This document shows, piece after piece, positions 38,735 through 63,900 of a stretch of 64,000 bases of DNA. Made by a program: the position numbers and the translations under genes. This DNA is from Cruorifilaria tuberocauda (Eukaryota; Nematoda; Chromadorea; Rhabditida; Onchocercidae). The stretch lies in contig JABVXU010000234.1 in assembly GCA_013365365.1 (NCBI GenBank), forward strand, positions 12,501 through 76,500, given 5' to 3'. The notes beneath the pieces are model-generated. The model made no database searches and was not told the DNA's origin. It saw only the letters and a program-made list of their open reading frames with translations. Each line of letters opens with the position of its first letter. Positions within the stretch are counted from its first letter, which is position 1.

Positions 38735-41700
38735 ATGAGTATGCTGCAACAAATATTAGATCAAGTATGTCTTTTACTACTGTTATACTTTGGAACATTT
38801 TCTTTCCATCGTCTCAGATCTGAAACTTCAGAAAATTTTTCAAAAAATGATTTCAAAGCGAAGGCTGAGTGAAGATTCATTTATAGGAAGTTACTCCAAT
38901 TTGGGAATAAATTTTGTGGTTATCATTGTTTTACACTTATAAATCCTGTTCAATGCTCTTTGTAGATGTTTGTGGATCCAGAGATTCTGGAAGCACTTGA
39001 CGAGGAGCAAAAGCAGATACTGTTTATCAAAATGCGAGAAGAACAAGTAAAACGTTGGAATGTTTTTGACGAGCAGTGTGAGAAGGGGAATGAGCTCCAA
39101 AACAATAAATCAAAGGATAATTCGCGAAGAATCAAGTGCGAATTCTGTAGTTGAGACGATAATCAAATGAACGGAAAATAACCAGGGTCGGAATACCCTA
39201 TGAATTTTGAATCTTAATTCTTGTCACTCAAATGATTCTTCTTCAGATGGTTGATGGGGGAGGATGGCGAAGTTTGGGTTTGGGTTATGGGTGAACATAA
39301 AGATGACCTTACTATTGAGCAAATTACGGAAAAACGGGCCCTTGAGGAAGCACGACAACTTGCTGAAAAGGAAATGCTGGAAAGCATGCGGTAATTTTCG
39401 TTTTTATGTGATATTGTTCGTAGTTCGGATATGGGTTACTGATTTGATAATACGCCTATGTATTTGCATAATTACCATGATTTTTGCAGCTTAGAGGAAC
39501 TGAGTGATAACAATGCACCTGTGGTGGAGCCACATGAAGATGAGAACACGCTAAAAGAAGAGCTAAGTCGTATTAAACCGTGGAATAGCGCACATCGGTC
39601 TAACAAAATACAAGTATGTATTGCATTGCATTTCCTCAGATTTACTTATTTTGGAAGTGTATCTAGAAATCTTGACATTTAGAAACAACTTTTGCTGGAC
39701 CATTTTTCTTTTGTACTGTGGTTATAATACAATTAGATATTAGATGCAATAATTAAGGATTTCATCTCATCCATCCAATAATCAAGAATTTCTTTTTATG
39801 GGTCGTAGATTACATTTACAGGAATCTGTATATGATGATGCAGACTCACTGTTTGGCCCACCATCTAATGGTAATGTACATTCGCCTTCACGTATCGCTC
39901 CTGCTTCAGAATCGTCTCTCAAAGGGATCCTAAAGAAATCTCCTTCTGATACGAACACTAATAAAGGGGAAAAACTTTCAAACGATACTAACATTGAGAT
40001 AGAGAAGACATGCGACACAGATATATTAACTGACTGTTCGAAAGTAAATTATTTGTTTAAAAAAACGAAAAAAGAAACACTTATATTCATTTGGTTTCGG
40101 CGGCAAACTGAGTTTTCACTTCGAAAGTTTTTTTAGAACAGTGGTTCAGATGAGGTTTTGGTTTCGCCAAGTACTTCTGTGCCTAATACCAATTTCGGTG
40201 AATTCTATGTTAGTAGCATGGGACGTCTGAACTCATCTTCTGGAAATAAAGCAGCAAACGCTCCTTATGTAGCTTATGCTAACTATTCGTCGCTTCCCTC
40301 ACAGCCTATTGGACCAAACATTCGCCGTGGATTAGGAAAAAGCGACACACTGTCAAATTGTAGTGTTTCAAGCGGAATAAAGGTTAAATATAATCTACTA
40401 ATATGTATTTTCGATTCCAGCATAATTCATTAGGTCTGTCAGTAAATTTGTTTAATATGAAAATAAATAGTTTTAGGCATCTAATGCACCAAACGTTACA
40501 AGATCTGCATGGAATAGTGGAAGTTCCTCTAATGGAAATCTTTTCAATGTTTCACGAAACCCGTTATGGAATTTAAGCAAACAAATCAGTCCACCTCAGA
40601 AAACGAACCAGAAAACAAACCCTGATGACAAGACGGTAGTGAAATTCCGGCCCGATCTTAGTGCAAGACATGATTTATCGGGTATTTTCACATCCCTATA
40701 ACACTTTTGTCAATGGAATTCAGCAGTCTACTATTTTTAATTGAAATTAATTGTGATTACAGATATCGACGAAGAACTAACCAAGCGACAGTCAGAAATT
40801 TTCGAAATGATAAAGGAAAAACATCAGCAGTTTGACAGAGAAGCGGAACAGGAGGCGAAAAGTGCTGAACAAGCTTGGGAGGAGCAAGGTTGGTTGGTAG
40901 TGATGTTAAATCATGTAGGCTTTTTCGAATTGTAAACTTCTTGGAGTGCGTTGTTATGGCTGATGATGTTTTGGATTATTTCTCTTCCAGAAAAAAAAGC
41001 ACGTGAAGCGGAAGCTCAAATTCGATTGATTGCACAGCGAGCTCGTGAACAGCATCGCCAGCAAAGTTTGCGTACATCGAGTTCAATTTTGCCAGCTCTC
41101 AAAAATACGAATCCTTCATGTTTACGAAGTGCTCTGTAAGTAATGTTTTCATTTTATCTTTCTGTTACGGAACAGTAGCAGCAAGGAATTGTTAGACTTT
41201 TCTTTTTTGAACTATTTTCACTGATGAATGCATTAATTTGATGATTATACTATTAACTTATGAGGGCTGTTTTGTGTGATTTGTGCTTTTGCGGTGATGC
41301 GTGACTATATGATGAAGAGTTCAGACCTAACTTTTCTCGGTGAAAGTAAGAAGGGCAAATATTTCATGTCAACAAGTGCTATATTTTTGTATCAAAGTAG
41401 TTTCTTGTACGAAATCAGCATTGATGATGCTTCCAGGAAGAGTTTGCCCCGTCCTCCTAAACCAAAATCGCGTGATGCAATTATTAATTGGTTCAGAACT
41501 GAAGAGCTACCACGCGGAACCGGTTTAGATCCAATAACACGTCAACCAGCTGTCTGGTTCCATGGTTAATCGTGTTTTCACTTTTATTTAAACGGGCGTA
41601 TTCTAGCTTCTTTACCTCAATTTCACCAAGAGTAATCGATCCTAGTTTTTGATTTGTTCCCTTTGCAGGAATCATCCCACGAAGCAGAGCTGATCGACTT

Positions 41701-42235
41701 CTACAGAAACAGCCCGCCGGTTCATTCCTTATTCGTGTTTCGGAACGTATTTGGGGTTATACCCTGTCATATGTGGTCGGAGGTGGGAATGTAAAACATT
41801 TTCTGATCGAGAAAATACCACAAGGATATCAATTTTTGGGAATTAATCAAGTAGTGCATCATCATCTTCGTGAATTGGTTGCATTCCACGAGGTTTTTTT
41901 TTGGATTTTTTGTAAAGCGAAATGTTCAGAAAAATCGTGATTGGTTTGATACATTTTTGATGTGCATTTTGTTTCTGGAATGATTTTTATCTCTCGTTCT
42001 CAATATGCGCCTTTGTATTTACAGTAGGAAATATTTTTGTGCGGAGTTGATTCATAAATGTATGGAAAAAAATTTTCATTTCTTTGTGTAACTTTTAAAT
42101 TTTAAGTTATGAATTGAACGTGGTGTTTTCCAGATTTCGCCAATAACAAATAGAGGACATGAGTTACTGCGGTGGGCGGTAGGACAAGTGGATAACGATT
42201 TGCCGGATTATGCTGATCTTATTTCTCCTGAATGA
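38735..42235 (+). CDS. SH2D4: SH2D4A/B-type SH2 domain protein
   Basis: Twelve exons (38735-38764, 38966-39135, 39247-39390, 39490-39613, 39822-40043, 40137-40382, 40477-40681, 40763-40888, 40991-41135, 41437-41564, 41669-41892, 42134-42235) give 621 residues. The N-terminus [20 protein letters not shown], then [19 protein letters not shown] and [11 protein letters not shown] (74-84), matches the distinctive start of vertebrate SH2D4A and SH2D4B. The middle is Ser/Asn-rich, followed by a charged helical region (about 380-460). The C-terminal SH2 domain runs from WFHG (511) to about 605, with [10 protein letters not shown] placing the phosphotyrosine-binding Arg at 536. The protein ends [11 protein letters not shown], as in SH2D4 (LPDYLELF). 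The family are cytoplasmic adaptors without a known enzyme activity. Start ATGs at 38735 and 38741 are both possible. Confidence 0.93.
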
Positions 42236-43623
42236 GACGTATTTACAGACTTCATTTTGCTTTACTTCTAGAGTTTCACTGTGATAAGTGCCTATGCTGT
42301 CATCTGTGAATATCTTCCACAGATCTTGTCTACCTGCACTATGTAAACTGAGTTCAATCTCTGACTTGTTAGGCAAACACTATTACCATAATTTTTTACT
42401 TATATCATATTAATTATTTATCCGTGTAGCCTATTTGCTCATTCATCTTTTTACTGTATGTGAATCGTGCCAATTTACCAAAAATATTGCTGTAACTAAG
42501 TCATTCACTTAACCTGTGGTGCAATTGTTAGTAAAAACAACTGTTAATTGTTTATAATGGTAAGAAGCTGGAAGATAAGTAGGTGTTGCAATCAGCCTAC
42601 TTTTCCTATGGTTTTGAGAGGAAATCGGTGTAAATTTTTTAATTAAAGGGATTTCGTGATATCATGGTTCTTTAATTTTTAGCTATAGTGTGTATGAAAT
42701 ATTGACTTTGCGGCGTTTTTATGTCATTTCCAGAATACTGTATTCGCTGGTATGTGAGCTTTCCTAATTTTGAGTTTATGAAAAATCTATAGTTGATATT
42801 TCACTTGATAATTACCACTGGCAGAATAACTGATTTCTAAACGTTGCATACATTTTTCTATCATTTGTCTCTTTTTGTCGACCAATTAGGAGAACTGATG
42901 AGTTCGATAAAATGTATGCATAACTTCGTAATCATAACGTAGGATAAAACTTTTGGGCTTCGTACGTAACTTTAGAATGCAATATTGTATTGGTTGTCCA
43001 TGATGTATTTATTCACTTTCCCTCGTTATCAATCGACTTATCTTTTCACATGCTAGATTCATTGTCCATATTCATCTTTTTTTTCTCCATATTTTGAATA
43101 ATTTTACCGGTCATTCACGATTCTTCTTATTCATGTCACATTTGATAGTGAGTTTCACTTCCAATGACATTTCTGTATTTATATATATATATATATGTGT
43201 ATAAATATGTTCATGTCTCTGTGTGTCCATGTCTATTTTGAGGTATGCAATTGTGATTTCGACTTTCTCCCATTTGAGTAAATTAGATGTATTTACCCTT
43301 GTCTTTATGTCTGATGCTATAATATCGTATATAAAAGCAGAGTAATGATTCCAAAGGTTTTCAGAGAGTGAAAAAAAGAATTTTAAAATTAACTTTTTAT
43401 CACATCATAATATTAACTTTCACTTTCACTTCAACCGGTTTCATCATCCATATATTACAAAAGAAGAAAGCAGGGAGAGACTTAGCAGCAAAATTGTCAT
43501 GTTTATCCTATAATTAGGAATACGATAGAATAATGGCGTTTAATTCGCTGAATGTTATTGGAAAATTCTCGTAAAAACGGTCAGTAGATTGTTTTATATT
43601 GTGCAATGAAATTAGGAAGAATT
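42236..43623. other. Convergent 3' region between SH2D4 and adenosine kinase
   Basis: This 1.4 kb between two gene ends contains a TA microsatellite near 43180-43198. I see no coding exon. It should consist mostly of the two 3' UTRs, but no clear AATAAA was found close to either stop. Confidence 0.5.
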
Positions 43624-46600
43624 TCAGTGATATGCGCAAGTTGGTGGGAGTGTACAGCCTTCTTGACGAATTATTTCCGATGCAGCATAATGTCCACATT
43701 TAATCGATTCCTCAATTGATTTATTTTGAATGTATTGTGAGAGAAATCCTGGAAAAAAAAAGGAGGAAGAAAATATAAATTTTAAAATTTTGATTATAAT
43801 GCTTAATATCATTGTTTAAAAGTAATGGATATTATTGTAAATACAAAAAAATTATCTATCATTATAGACAAAAAAGAAGGGAAGAAAAGCGAAATTTCCA
43901 TAGCTTCCAGATTATGCTAATAAGGTTTAGTAGTGCTAATAATGCTGATAAGGCTTAATAATTTCAAATTTATTTTAATAAGTAGTAACTGAAAATATTT
44001 TTGTGTCATTTGTGAAAATAGGAAAGAAAAGATAGCAAAAAAATCCAATCGATTGAAAAATAATTAAATTTTCCACAAATTAGGTGAATTATTCATCACA
44101 ATCTCTTTAAATTTACCTTATTTATATATGCTATTTAATTGTATGCTAAATTAATAAAGCCTGGTAGGAATGGGCTGATTACCTCCAGCAAATGCATCAC
44201 CAACCCCATTTGTATCAACGATTTCACCGTAATCCACTTCAATTACTGGATATTCTACAGGATTTTCATCACCACTTTGATAAACAATTGTTGGATCAGG
44301 CCCTTGCGTAATAATCACAATTCTTCGTCGTTTTTCATTTTGCTCAAGAAGGATATTTAATAATTTCAATTTACAAGTATAGATTTGCTTATTGTTTCTT
44401 TTTTTTTTTGAAAAAGAAAAAGTACAAAACATACGAAAAAAAATGAAATTTAACTTTGAAAATTTCTTTCATAAAAATTATGAACCTTATTAAATTCCCC
44501 AATTTTAATGCATATTTCATCTAATTCTTCATCTAATTCTTCTGTGTCGTCGTTTAGATCATCGTTGAATGTAGCCATGTATGCTGCAGCTTCCGTTTCA
44601 TTACCAAATAAAATGTCCACGTATGGTAGAATTTCCAAAAATTCATCTTGGTAATATTTTGGAATAAATGTTGCAGCTAAATTTATTGCAAATACCTGTA
44701 AAATGAGAAATTATGTTATATTTTTTAAATAAATAAAATTAATTTAGGTTAAAAAATTTTTTAACTTATGGCACTTTTTCTTTGAAAAATCAGAAGAAAA
44801 TTGAATTTGTATTAATAATTAAATTAAGAAATTAAAATATATTGATAAGCATTATAATTTATGCACGTTACTCTGTATGAAAAAATATTTTTTTTCCTTT
44901 TTTATTTGATCTGATCGTTGAAACAAATACTTCTTGCTTTCAATTTACATTCTTAATTTTAACTTCTTTATTGCTAATTATTTTAGATTGATGAAGCAGA
45001 GAGAGAGAGAAAAAACCTTATTATGTTCAGAAGCATGTCGAGCAATGTATGCAACAGCTTCTGGACATACCATTAAGAAGAATGCCTGAAATTTAAAATT
45101 ATTTAAGCATATTTAATTACATTATGTATACGACGAAATATTTATTCATTCCTTGCAATCAAATTATACATTCCAGGTTAATTACTGACTATTATATCAA
45201 TGAGAAAAATGTTATATCTTTTACTGATATCATTTAATTTTCCATCACAACAATTGTAATTTATATCATTCTTATTGAGGTATAGGAGAAAAGAGAGAGA
45301 AAGGTTAAAAGGGAGTAAGAATATGCTTGTATGAAAATTTTTGATATTTTTTAAGTTAAAAAATTCCCGATGAAATAACCGACCGATATATAGAAATACT
45401 GAGCCCTTTCAATTAAGGCACGATTTTCCGGTTCTCTCAAAAAGTCTATCGTGAATAAATTTGCTGCCGAAAAATGCGCACAAATTGATCTGAAATAGAA
45501 AAAAAACATCAATTCTTTGTTTCGATTTTTTAAATCGATTGCATCAAAATGATCATGTTTTAATTTTATATGATCAATCAAAAGAAACACATTTTGTCGA
45601 AAAATCGGAAGAATTCATAAAATTTTTAAATTCATTTCAATTATAAAGTAATTACCCTCAAACAGTTAAACTAATAATTTCCATAATTAGTAATAAGTTT
45701 TCGGTACAGGTTAAATCTATGTAAACATTCTCATAAATCATATCTAAATATTTTGTAAACCTCATCATAAATCTTATCAAATCTAAAATATCTTGTGAAC
45801 ATCATCATAAATCATCTCTTTACAAATATACCGATTTGCTTTTTTACACGTGTTAAAGGTTATCAACTGTAAACATCCTCATCCTAGTAAATTCAGCCTA
45901 CTGGTATTTCACTATAAAAGATCAGGATAGCAAAGAGAGAGGCTTCTCCTTTGCTTCTTCTTCTTCAACGGTTTTTGGAAAAGGTCGTCTTGGAAAAGGG
46001 GGCTTCCAAAAGGTCTTCAATCACACAATTCTACTTCTTCATCCTTCTTGACTCAACCTAACAATTCAACTTTATTTCAAATTATTGCTGTAATCTCCAT
46101 CTTATCAATAAAATATTACTTTGACTTGTTCTTCAACTCAAATTTCAACAAACGACAAATTGTTCTAACCAACCTAGGGAACAACCTCATAACAAATAAA
46201 TTGTCCGTGAATCTAACCAAATCAAAAAACTTCCCAATTCAAATCTTTCACGTCATATTTTTGGGTTTACCTAATTATATTTATAAATGCTAATCATAAA
46301 TGTAAAAAATTTTTCCATTTCAAAGATTTAATTTAAAAATTGTTTGTTTCAACTAACCTATTTTGATTAGTAGCGAGAACAGCGCACATCCCTGTTTTTT
46401 GTTTTTCCCTTACTTGATAGCGTACTATAAGGCCTTCTTCTTCAGTTTTCTCTTTCAACATTTTACCATCATCATCATCCCCTACGCAGCCAAAAAACAC
46501 TGTACGATTCGGCTCATTCAATATCCACTGCAAATTTGCGATATCAAGAAATACTTAGTGTTTGAGAATTTTCAAAATTCAATCTAAAAAATCGATAAGC

Positions 46601-47189
46601 AGGCAGAATTTTGTCCTACCTGACAAATGCGTAGAGTGTTTTGCGTAGCGCCACCTGCCGTATATGCTAATTCATAGTTTTCCTTTAACTCTTGAAACCT
46701 TAAAAATTAAGATTTTCAATGGAAAATTAGGGCAAAAAATTCTGGAAAAATGATAATTTCAATTTTCTCAAACGGCATTTCAAGCCATAACTTTGAATTT
46801 GAAACATTTTTCAAGTATCAAACTTTTTCAGTTGCAGAAAAAATTAAATCAAAGAATTTAACCCAAAAATTAGATCAAATTAAAATTTTTATTGCTAGAA
46901 AAAAAAAATCCCAAGAAATTAAAATCTGTTATTAAACCACAAAATATCACGTATTGAGATATGTAAGTTGAAATTTAAATTATGTATCACAAAATTGCCA
47001 GGTTAATAATGAAAGCTCAAAAACCTACATGGGTATGCGTTTCCTATCCGCTATTACCGCATCATTTTCCTTCATATACCACTTTTTCAGAAAATCGATG
47101 GTAACTTTAGCTCGCATCTCCAACAGTGGATTTCCACATCCCAAAATTACGCCTTCCGGGCATTTTGAAACCTTCTCCGGTTGTTCCAT
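43624..47189 (-). CDS. adk: Adenosine kinase (PfkB/ribokinase family)
   Basis: Eight exons (47189-47029, 46698-46620, 46527-46358, 45489-45384, 45085-45017, 44695-44486, 44342-44183, 43748-43624) give 359 residues; human ADK has 362 or 345. Diagnostic blocks are GVILGCGNPLLEM, the AYTAGGATQNTLRI substrate-binding segment, FFGCVGDDDDGKMLKEK, GMCAVLATNQNRSICAHFSA, LPYVDILFGNETEAAAY and the catalytic DTNGVGDAFAGG, with the base Asp at 314. The C-terminus HYAASEIIRQEGCTLP matches ADK. The enzyme phosphorylates adenosine to AMP and controls adenosine levels and the methylation cycle. The usual GAGD loop is GVGD here, a mild change. The ATG at 47189 follows a strong ttctttcag acceptor by about 25 bases. 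Exon 7 uses a weak acceptor (cttcttgag). Confidence 0.95.
45715..45885. repeat. Degenerate short tandem repeat in an adenosine kinase intron
   Basis: Four imperfect copies of a unit built on TGTAAACATCATCATAAATC and an ATCTAAA-rich spacer lie in intron 3. The last copy is partial. This looks like local slippage expansion. Confidence 0.65.
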
Positions 47190-50100
47190 ATCTCGCCTAC
47201 TTCGCCGACTATGAAACTGAAAGAATGAGAAAATATCTCCCAATTTATAGATTTTAATTTTCCAAAAATGCTAATGAAGGAAACAACCGATAATAAAATC
47301 AATTAAATCAATCAATGAAAGACATCGAAGTAGTGGTGCGTCTGTTTTTTTTGGAAAAATTTGCATAAATAAGTGGTGAAGAAGTAATAGTAGCTTATTG
47401 ATAGATTAACGGTATGAAAATATTGAAGAACGTTCTACTAAATTCTTTTGTAAGTTAACGAAACAGTATTCTGTATTTTAAATGATTTTAATTGATAAAA
47501 TTTCATAGTAAATGGAAATGCTATTCGAGGAAAATCTGCAAAGAAGTAATGTGCTTTAATAACATCCAATTAACTCTTTTATTACAAAATTTTTTGAAAG
47601 AAAAAATATAAAAAATATTTTTTTCAATAATAATTATCCACAAATTTTAATTTAAATTGATTTCAGTAACAATTTAATTAGCAGAAATTTTGAAATTTAA
47701 ATCTGAAGGATTTGCGGGAAACATAATAGTGTTTTACGATAGGCTTAAATGATGCAATAATGAAATTTCATTCATAAAAATTAGAAATTTATGAGTGAGT
47801 GAAATAATCATTATAAGCTAAAAGAAACATCATTATTAATTTATTGAACAATTAAACCAATTTTTAGTGTATCATTTTGCAATAATCGTTGTAGCTATTG
47901 ACATGATAGAACGGAATGGTTGTTCTATTTAGCTAAAAACTAGAATTAATAGCTTATGAAATTTCGGAAACCTAATTAATTATTAGTTAATCTTCGGTCT
48001 TCCACTATAAATACAATTTACCAGAAAAAACTTTATGCACCGTTTCTTTCCTTTTCTTTTTGCTTTTCTCGCTCGACAACCATTTCAAAATTTACCTTCC
48101 ATTCTCTCTCTCTCTCTCTCTCTCTCTCCCTTGCTCCACTTGCTTATTAATTACTGAAATAAAACGATTGAAATTTCGTTCTACACTGAACTTAACGAAC
48201 TGAATGAAATTTATGAGATCACTAATTTCAACTATATGTAAACTTTTCGCTTACTTTCAAAGTAATATATGTTCAGTAGTTATTCATTGATTTGACATTT
48301 TCGTTAAACATCATTCCAGAATCACGAATATAATTTCTGTAGCGATTTTGCAATGGAAGCAATGAATAGTTTAGTTACATCTAACTTATTTGATGAAAAT
48401 TTAGCAATTTAAGAATGATACGAAGGAATGAATACGTTGTTCTGACATGCTATAAAGATTTTTGCTAATCTTGAACTTTGCATTTTCGTAATGTGCTTGA
48501 AAATTTATGGAAGAAGAATATATCAACGTTTCAGATGATAAAAGCATCTATGTTGTTGAACTACCATTTTTTCGGACATCATGAATTAAACTAGTCAGAT
48601 TAGATTTTTTCTTTTTTGAATAAGATGCCAAATGCCAAATCTTGCTAAATCAATTTCTATCAAATTTTATGAAATCATAAATAACAAAAAGCATCATTAA
48701 ATCCTATTCAAAAGACTTTTATAGAACTAGGACACAGATATATATTAAGTAATTCGAACAAATTTGTACAAATTTAATCCTACTGATTTCGAAATTTCCA
48801 AAGAAGGAAATTACAAATTAAAAAACAGTAAATCCATAAATACAAAACCACACGTTAAGATTTTTTTCAAAATTTCATTTTTATCTTTATTAGGTTTGCT
48901 AAAGAAAAGTTAAAGGAGACAACATCAAATCAGTGTTATATTTGTAAATTACGATTGTATTATTATGATCACAATTTTTGCATCTCTTTTGTGTTCTCAG
49001 ATTATTTTAAAAGTTTCATTTTCGATCAGTGATGACAATGTGCAGATGTTGCGATCCTGAAGATTTACTTATGTCCGATTCGCAAAATTTTGAATTTGAG
49101 GAAGAATGTTGAACTTCTTTCATGTATTTAACGTGTTTTACTGTGAATTACCAAAGTCTACATATTATGAGAAGGTATAAAACAGCTGATTAATATTATA
49201 TTTATAATATCATTGTATGAACAATGCAAAATCAAAAGACAGGTACTACAAAAAATACAAATCATTAGATGGGATACTAAAATTATATCAATAGAAATAC
49301 TGAGTATTAAAATGAATACGAATTACAAATCATAAAAATATCATTCACAAATGAAATATGCAAAGAAAAAAATCAGGAGAACAAATTCCAATTTTCCACC
49401 AGAAAATTTCTATAAGTGAAAAAAAGGATCATAACAAGGACATAGCTCATTTGGTACAAAGATCTAAGAAACAGACAAAATATTCGGTGACTTTTTATGC
49501 GATTAGTTTAAAACACTACTAGGTTTCCGTAGGTGAAATTTAGCTATTGTATTTGCAACATATTTTTGCATGAAAAAATTAAAACTGATTAATTTGAAAC
49601 CAAATATGAGTATTAGAAAAACAGCGAAGGAAGAGGAAGACTAAAATTAATTAAAATTATTAAAAGATTGAAAAAGAAAAATTATTTAAAGGGAAGAACA
49701 AGCCAAAAATCAAATATCAGCTTCTTTGTAAAAAATTCCATAAGTGAAAAAAGAGCAACAGCAAAAACAGAGCTCATTTAACATAAAGATCAGGGAGAGA
49801 GAGAGAGAAAGAGAAAAAAAGAAAAGTGCCCGTGTACTTTTCTTGTAAAGCAAATAAAGCTCTAAGAGCCAATATTTCCACTGATCAAGTTTAATTTTGA
49901 ACTTGAATTACATAGAACGATGTCATGCACTATCCTTTTTATTAAATTTAAAGATTGGTATTTAAATGAAATAAAAAGAAAGTACGAGATCAGACGGTGA
50001 TACAAAGCAAAACAATAGATCGAGAAAACCTGTCAGGATGGATTTTTTGTTAAATTTTTTCTTTTTTGGGAAAGAAAAGAAGACAACATTAAAGCCAGGT

Positions 50101-50485
50101 TACCCGGACAAACAATAATAACAGCAACAAAGAGATATCAGCTACCATCAAATGAGGAGGGGAAATTTGTTTCATGCTTTTTAATATGGAAGAAAAGAAA
50201 TCACACAAATTAAATGACCAGAAATAAATTTGCCATGCTCTAATCTACTGAAAAATCCAGAAAGATGGATTTGATAATCACAAAGAAGAATTGCTTAAAA
50301 AATATTATATATATCAGGCAAGATATATTTTGAGTATTCAAGAATATCAAGTGACAAATAACTTCACTGGATATAAATTATGTATATAAATATAATACCC
50401 ACAATTTATTAAAGTCAGAAAAAAATTTCTAAAAGATTTGTTTAAAAAGATAAACTGTCTAAGTCGTGCAATCCACGAGTAAAAG
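47190..50485. other. AT-rich intergenic region between KAT6 and adenosine kinase
   Basis: This 3.3 kb lies between two same-strand genes and should hold the KAT6 3' UTR and the adenosine kinase promoter. It contains a CT microsatellite at about 48101-48128 and a GA tract near 49794-49815. No coding exon is supported. Confidence 0.5.
48101..48128. repeat. CT microsatellite
   Basis: An almost perfect CT dinucleotide run of about 28 bases. Confidence 0.85.
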
Positions 50486-60965
<10,480 letters not shown>

Positions 60966-63900
60966 TACACGATAGCAACTACAATCCAACTGGAAAGGCT
61001 GATAATTTTCTTTACCGTAGAGAAATATCCTTGGTAATAAAAACTCCTCTTCATGAAATTTAAAATCGAGAAGCGCCGACAATCCAATCAGCAAAAATTG
61101 AGCATAAAGTCAGAGTGAAAAAAGCGTAGCAATTTCATACCGCTATGAAACAAAAAAAGTGATTAAAAACATATTATACTGAAAGTTTTCGAAATATCAA
61201 ATGCATGGTTCGAATTTCAACACTATGAACACCATTCTGACAGTTGACTCAACACTGTATTTGTCACGTAACCGTATTCAGCCCGGAATCATACTGTAAT
61301 AAAATTAACTGTTGGCCGTAAATATTGAAAATTCCGGAATCAACCACAATGCAATTTCATGTTCCAGTGAATTCGATAAACATCCGAAACCTTTCAAAAC
61401 GATATGAAATGTTTTTACGGTAACTACGATTTGAATGTAACACCAAAGTGAGATTGTTGTCATGATGCTAAAGACTACCTGAATCAGTGGTAATTTCTGC
61501 TAGTACCGTAAAGAATGAGCGATATTAGTCACTTTCGAATGATTGCAACTGAGACGAAGAAATAAGTCTTGGAAGGGTATGGCGGACCGTATGATGGAAG
61601 ATTCGATATATTTATATATCTTGGTAATCTTGATGTTACAACATATTTTTCAATATTTTGCTCATGTCATCGCTCATTAACTATATTTGACGCAGCAAAT
61701 CGCCACTAAATTGTTGATAGATGGGGTCAACACTTAATTAACCTCTTCTGAGAAAATTATTTCTTTGTTGCATTGTTTTATACTAAGATTTACTAGGTGA
61801 TCCCTTGACCTGTGCAAAAATGAGATACTTAAATCTGATAAAGCCTAACAAATACAACATTATCCATCTCACACGACTACTATTAATAAACAATGCACAT
61901 ATGTAGACATGCACACATTGTGATGTAAGTCAACACTTAATCTAAAGACAACAGATTAGACGGACTGTAATACTCTCTCGAAGAATCAATCATTATCGTA
62001 AAATAAATGTTATTGCAAAAATACTAAAGGATGTATATGCAGAAGAAGTTCAACACTCTCATATTAGACTATTTGTAATTAACATTTTGCCGCTACATCA
62101 ACTCAGACACATCCAGCATAATCCGATTATTAAGACTATAAGAAGCTCATCTTGATAACAATCTGATAAATTAGATTACAATTCAGTAAACAAGAATAGA
62201 ATTCGCTTTTGCACATAACATCTGTTACTTCAGGCCACAACCTTAATCAACAAATTAAAAATTAATCACAAATTAAAACCAATCCAATAGGCTAGCAACC
62301 ACACCAATAACTCCAAACCGGAACCACAATCTGCAATTCAGGTTACGGCCCGTTAAACTAGGCTACCAACTGGAACTGAACTCACTCACCTCACTCACTT
62401 ACTATGGCTCTCGACAAGAAAATTTGAAAATCTGCAGCTAAAAAGTTATATGAGTTGTTGGGTCCTAACACGAGCAGTGTTTTAATCAACATGCGTTGTT
62501 GTCACCGGTTATGCGGTATACGGTTGTTGGGCGTTATACGGTTATAATTAAGTCAATTCCGGAATAAAAACTAGATTAACGATTACTCACTAGCCATTTC
62601 GTGAATTGGACGAAGTTGATGTTGTGGCTAGCAAAGTGAATTTTTTTCCTTATGATCTGCGTAAACACGTGAATCGTACGCACGATCATGATAAACTGTA
62701 AAGTATGCAGATAGTGACAAATGTTTTGTAAAATTTTCGAAATGGATTCATATCATTTTCTGTTGAAAAAAAAATTCAAAATAAAATATAAGAGATTCAG
62801 TTTTGCTGATATACTATTATTCGGTTACCTTCCACCGCTAATCTTGATCGGCGATCTAACACCTCTTCATCATTCTGCTGATCGTAATCACTTGAAAAAG
62901 TCGTAAGCATTTAATTAGTGATCGCTTCCTCCATACTAAGTTCATGATTGATTTCTTTAATAGCTTAAATTTCTCCAGATTACATAATTTTATAATTATT
63001 AACGCAGAATCGTCGGTCAAACAGGTATATTCACAGGAAAGTGTAAATTCAAATGAAATCAACATTAACAGCAGATTTCAGAAAAGTTTAGTTTAACAGA
63101 TGAATTAAAAGTGGTTAAAGCACTGCGTAATTTCGGGTCGAGATGCGACGATACACCATATATGATGGAATTAATTTTAAAAATCTCAACATTTAAAGGT
63201 AGAATGAAATTGAAAGCTTGAAAGTTCGAGGGAAAATTCAAAATAGAAGGCTTGAATTAAATATTTTATTATCATTACACCGGATATTTCACAGAGATGC
63301 AGCATTAAGATATTTGAAATGTTTTTTCTTGTCCTGTTGATCTTGTAATTGAGATTTTCTCGGTTACTTAAGTGCGAATATGCAAGCTCTCTAGAAATGA
63401 AACTAATCAATTAGAGGGAAAATGGTAGATAAAAATGTATCTTGATTTTAAAAAAAGCATACATAACTTGTACCATGTTGTCACACTTTTTCAACTTTTT
63501 TTCAAACATGAATCAATTAATGATTGAATAGATTAGTTGTCTGATAGCAGTATTAGATATGTTGCATAGTATGATAGCAATTTTAATGAAGTAAAAATTT
63601 TAATTCATGAATTAAAGCTACAAATGTAAGATGATGATTGATTCTTTTCAAAAGCACAACAAGTAATGGCAGATATTTCCGAATTTCATCCATGATAGCT
63701 TTGTAAACAAATTACAATTCCGGAAAGCTCAATAATTTCAAGAAAGAAAAAAAGAGAAAAACAAAGTAGCTTGTGATACTCATAACTTTCCGTATCGATA
63801 ATTCCGGAAAAAGAGCAATGGTTAACGTAATGAAATAGCTGATTATTTCATAAATCATGATTTAATAATTCATATTAGAATAAAATCATATTCTTATTGG

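Noticed and set aside
46048..46293. 81-codon plus-strand open frame in an adenosine kinase intron
   Set aside because: It is Asn/Ile/Leu-rich, typical of AT-rich intron DNA, with no recognisable domain.
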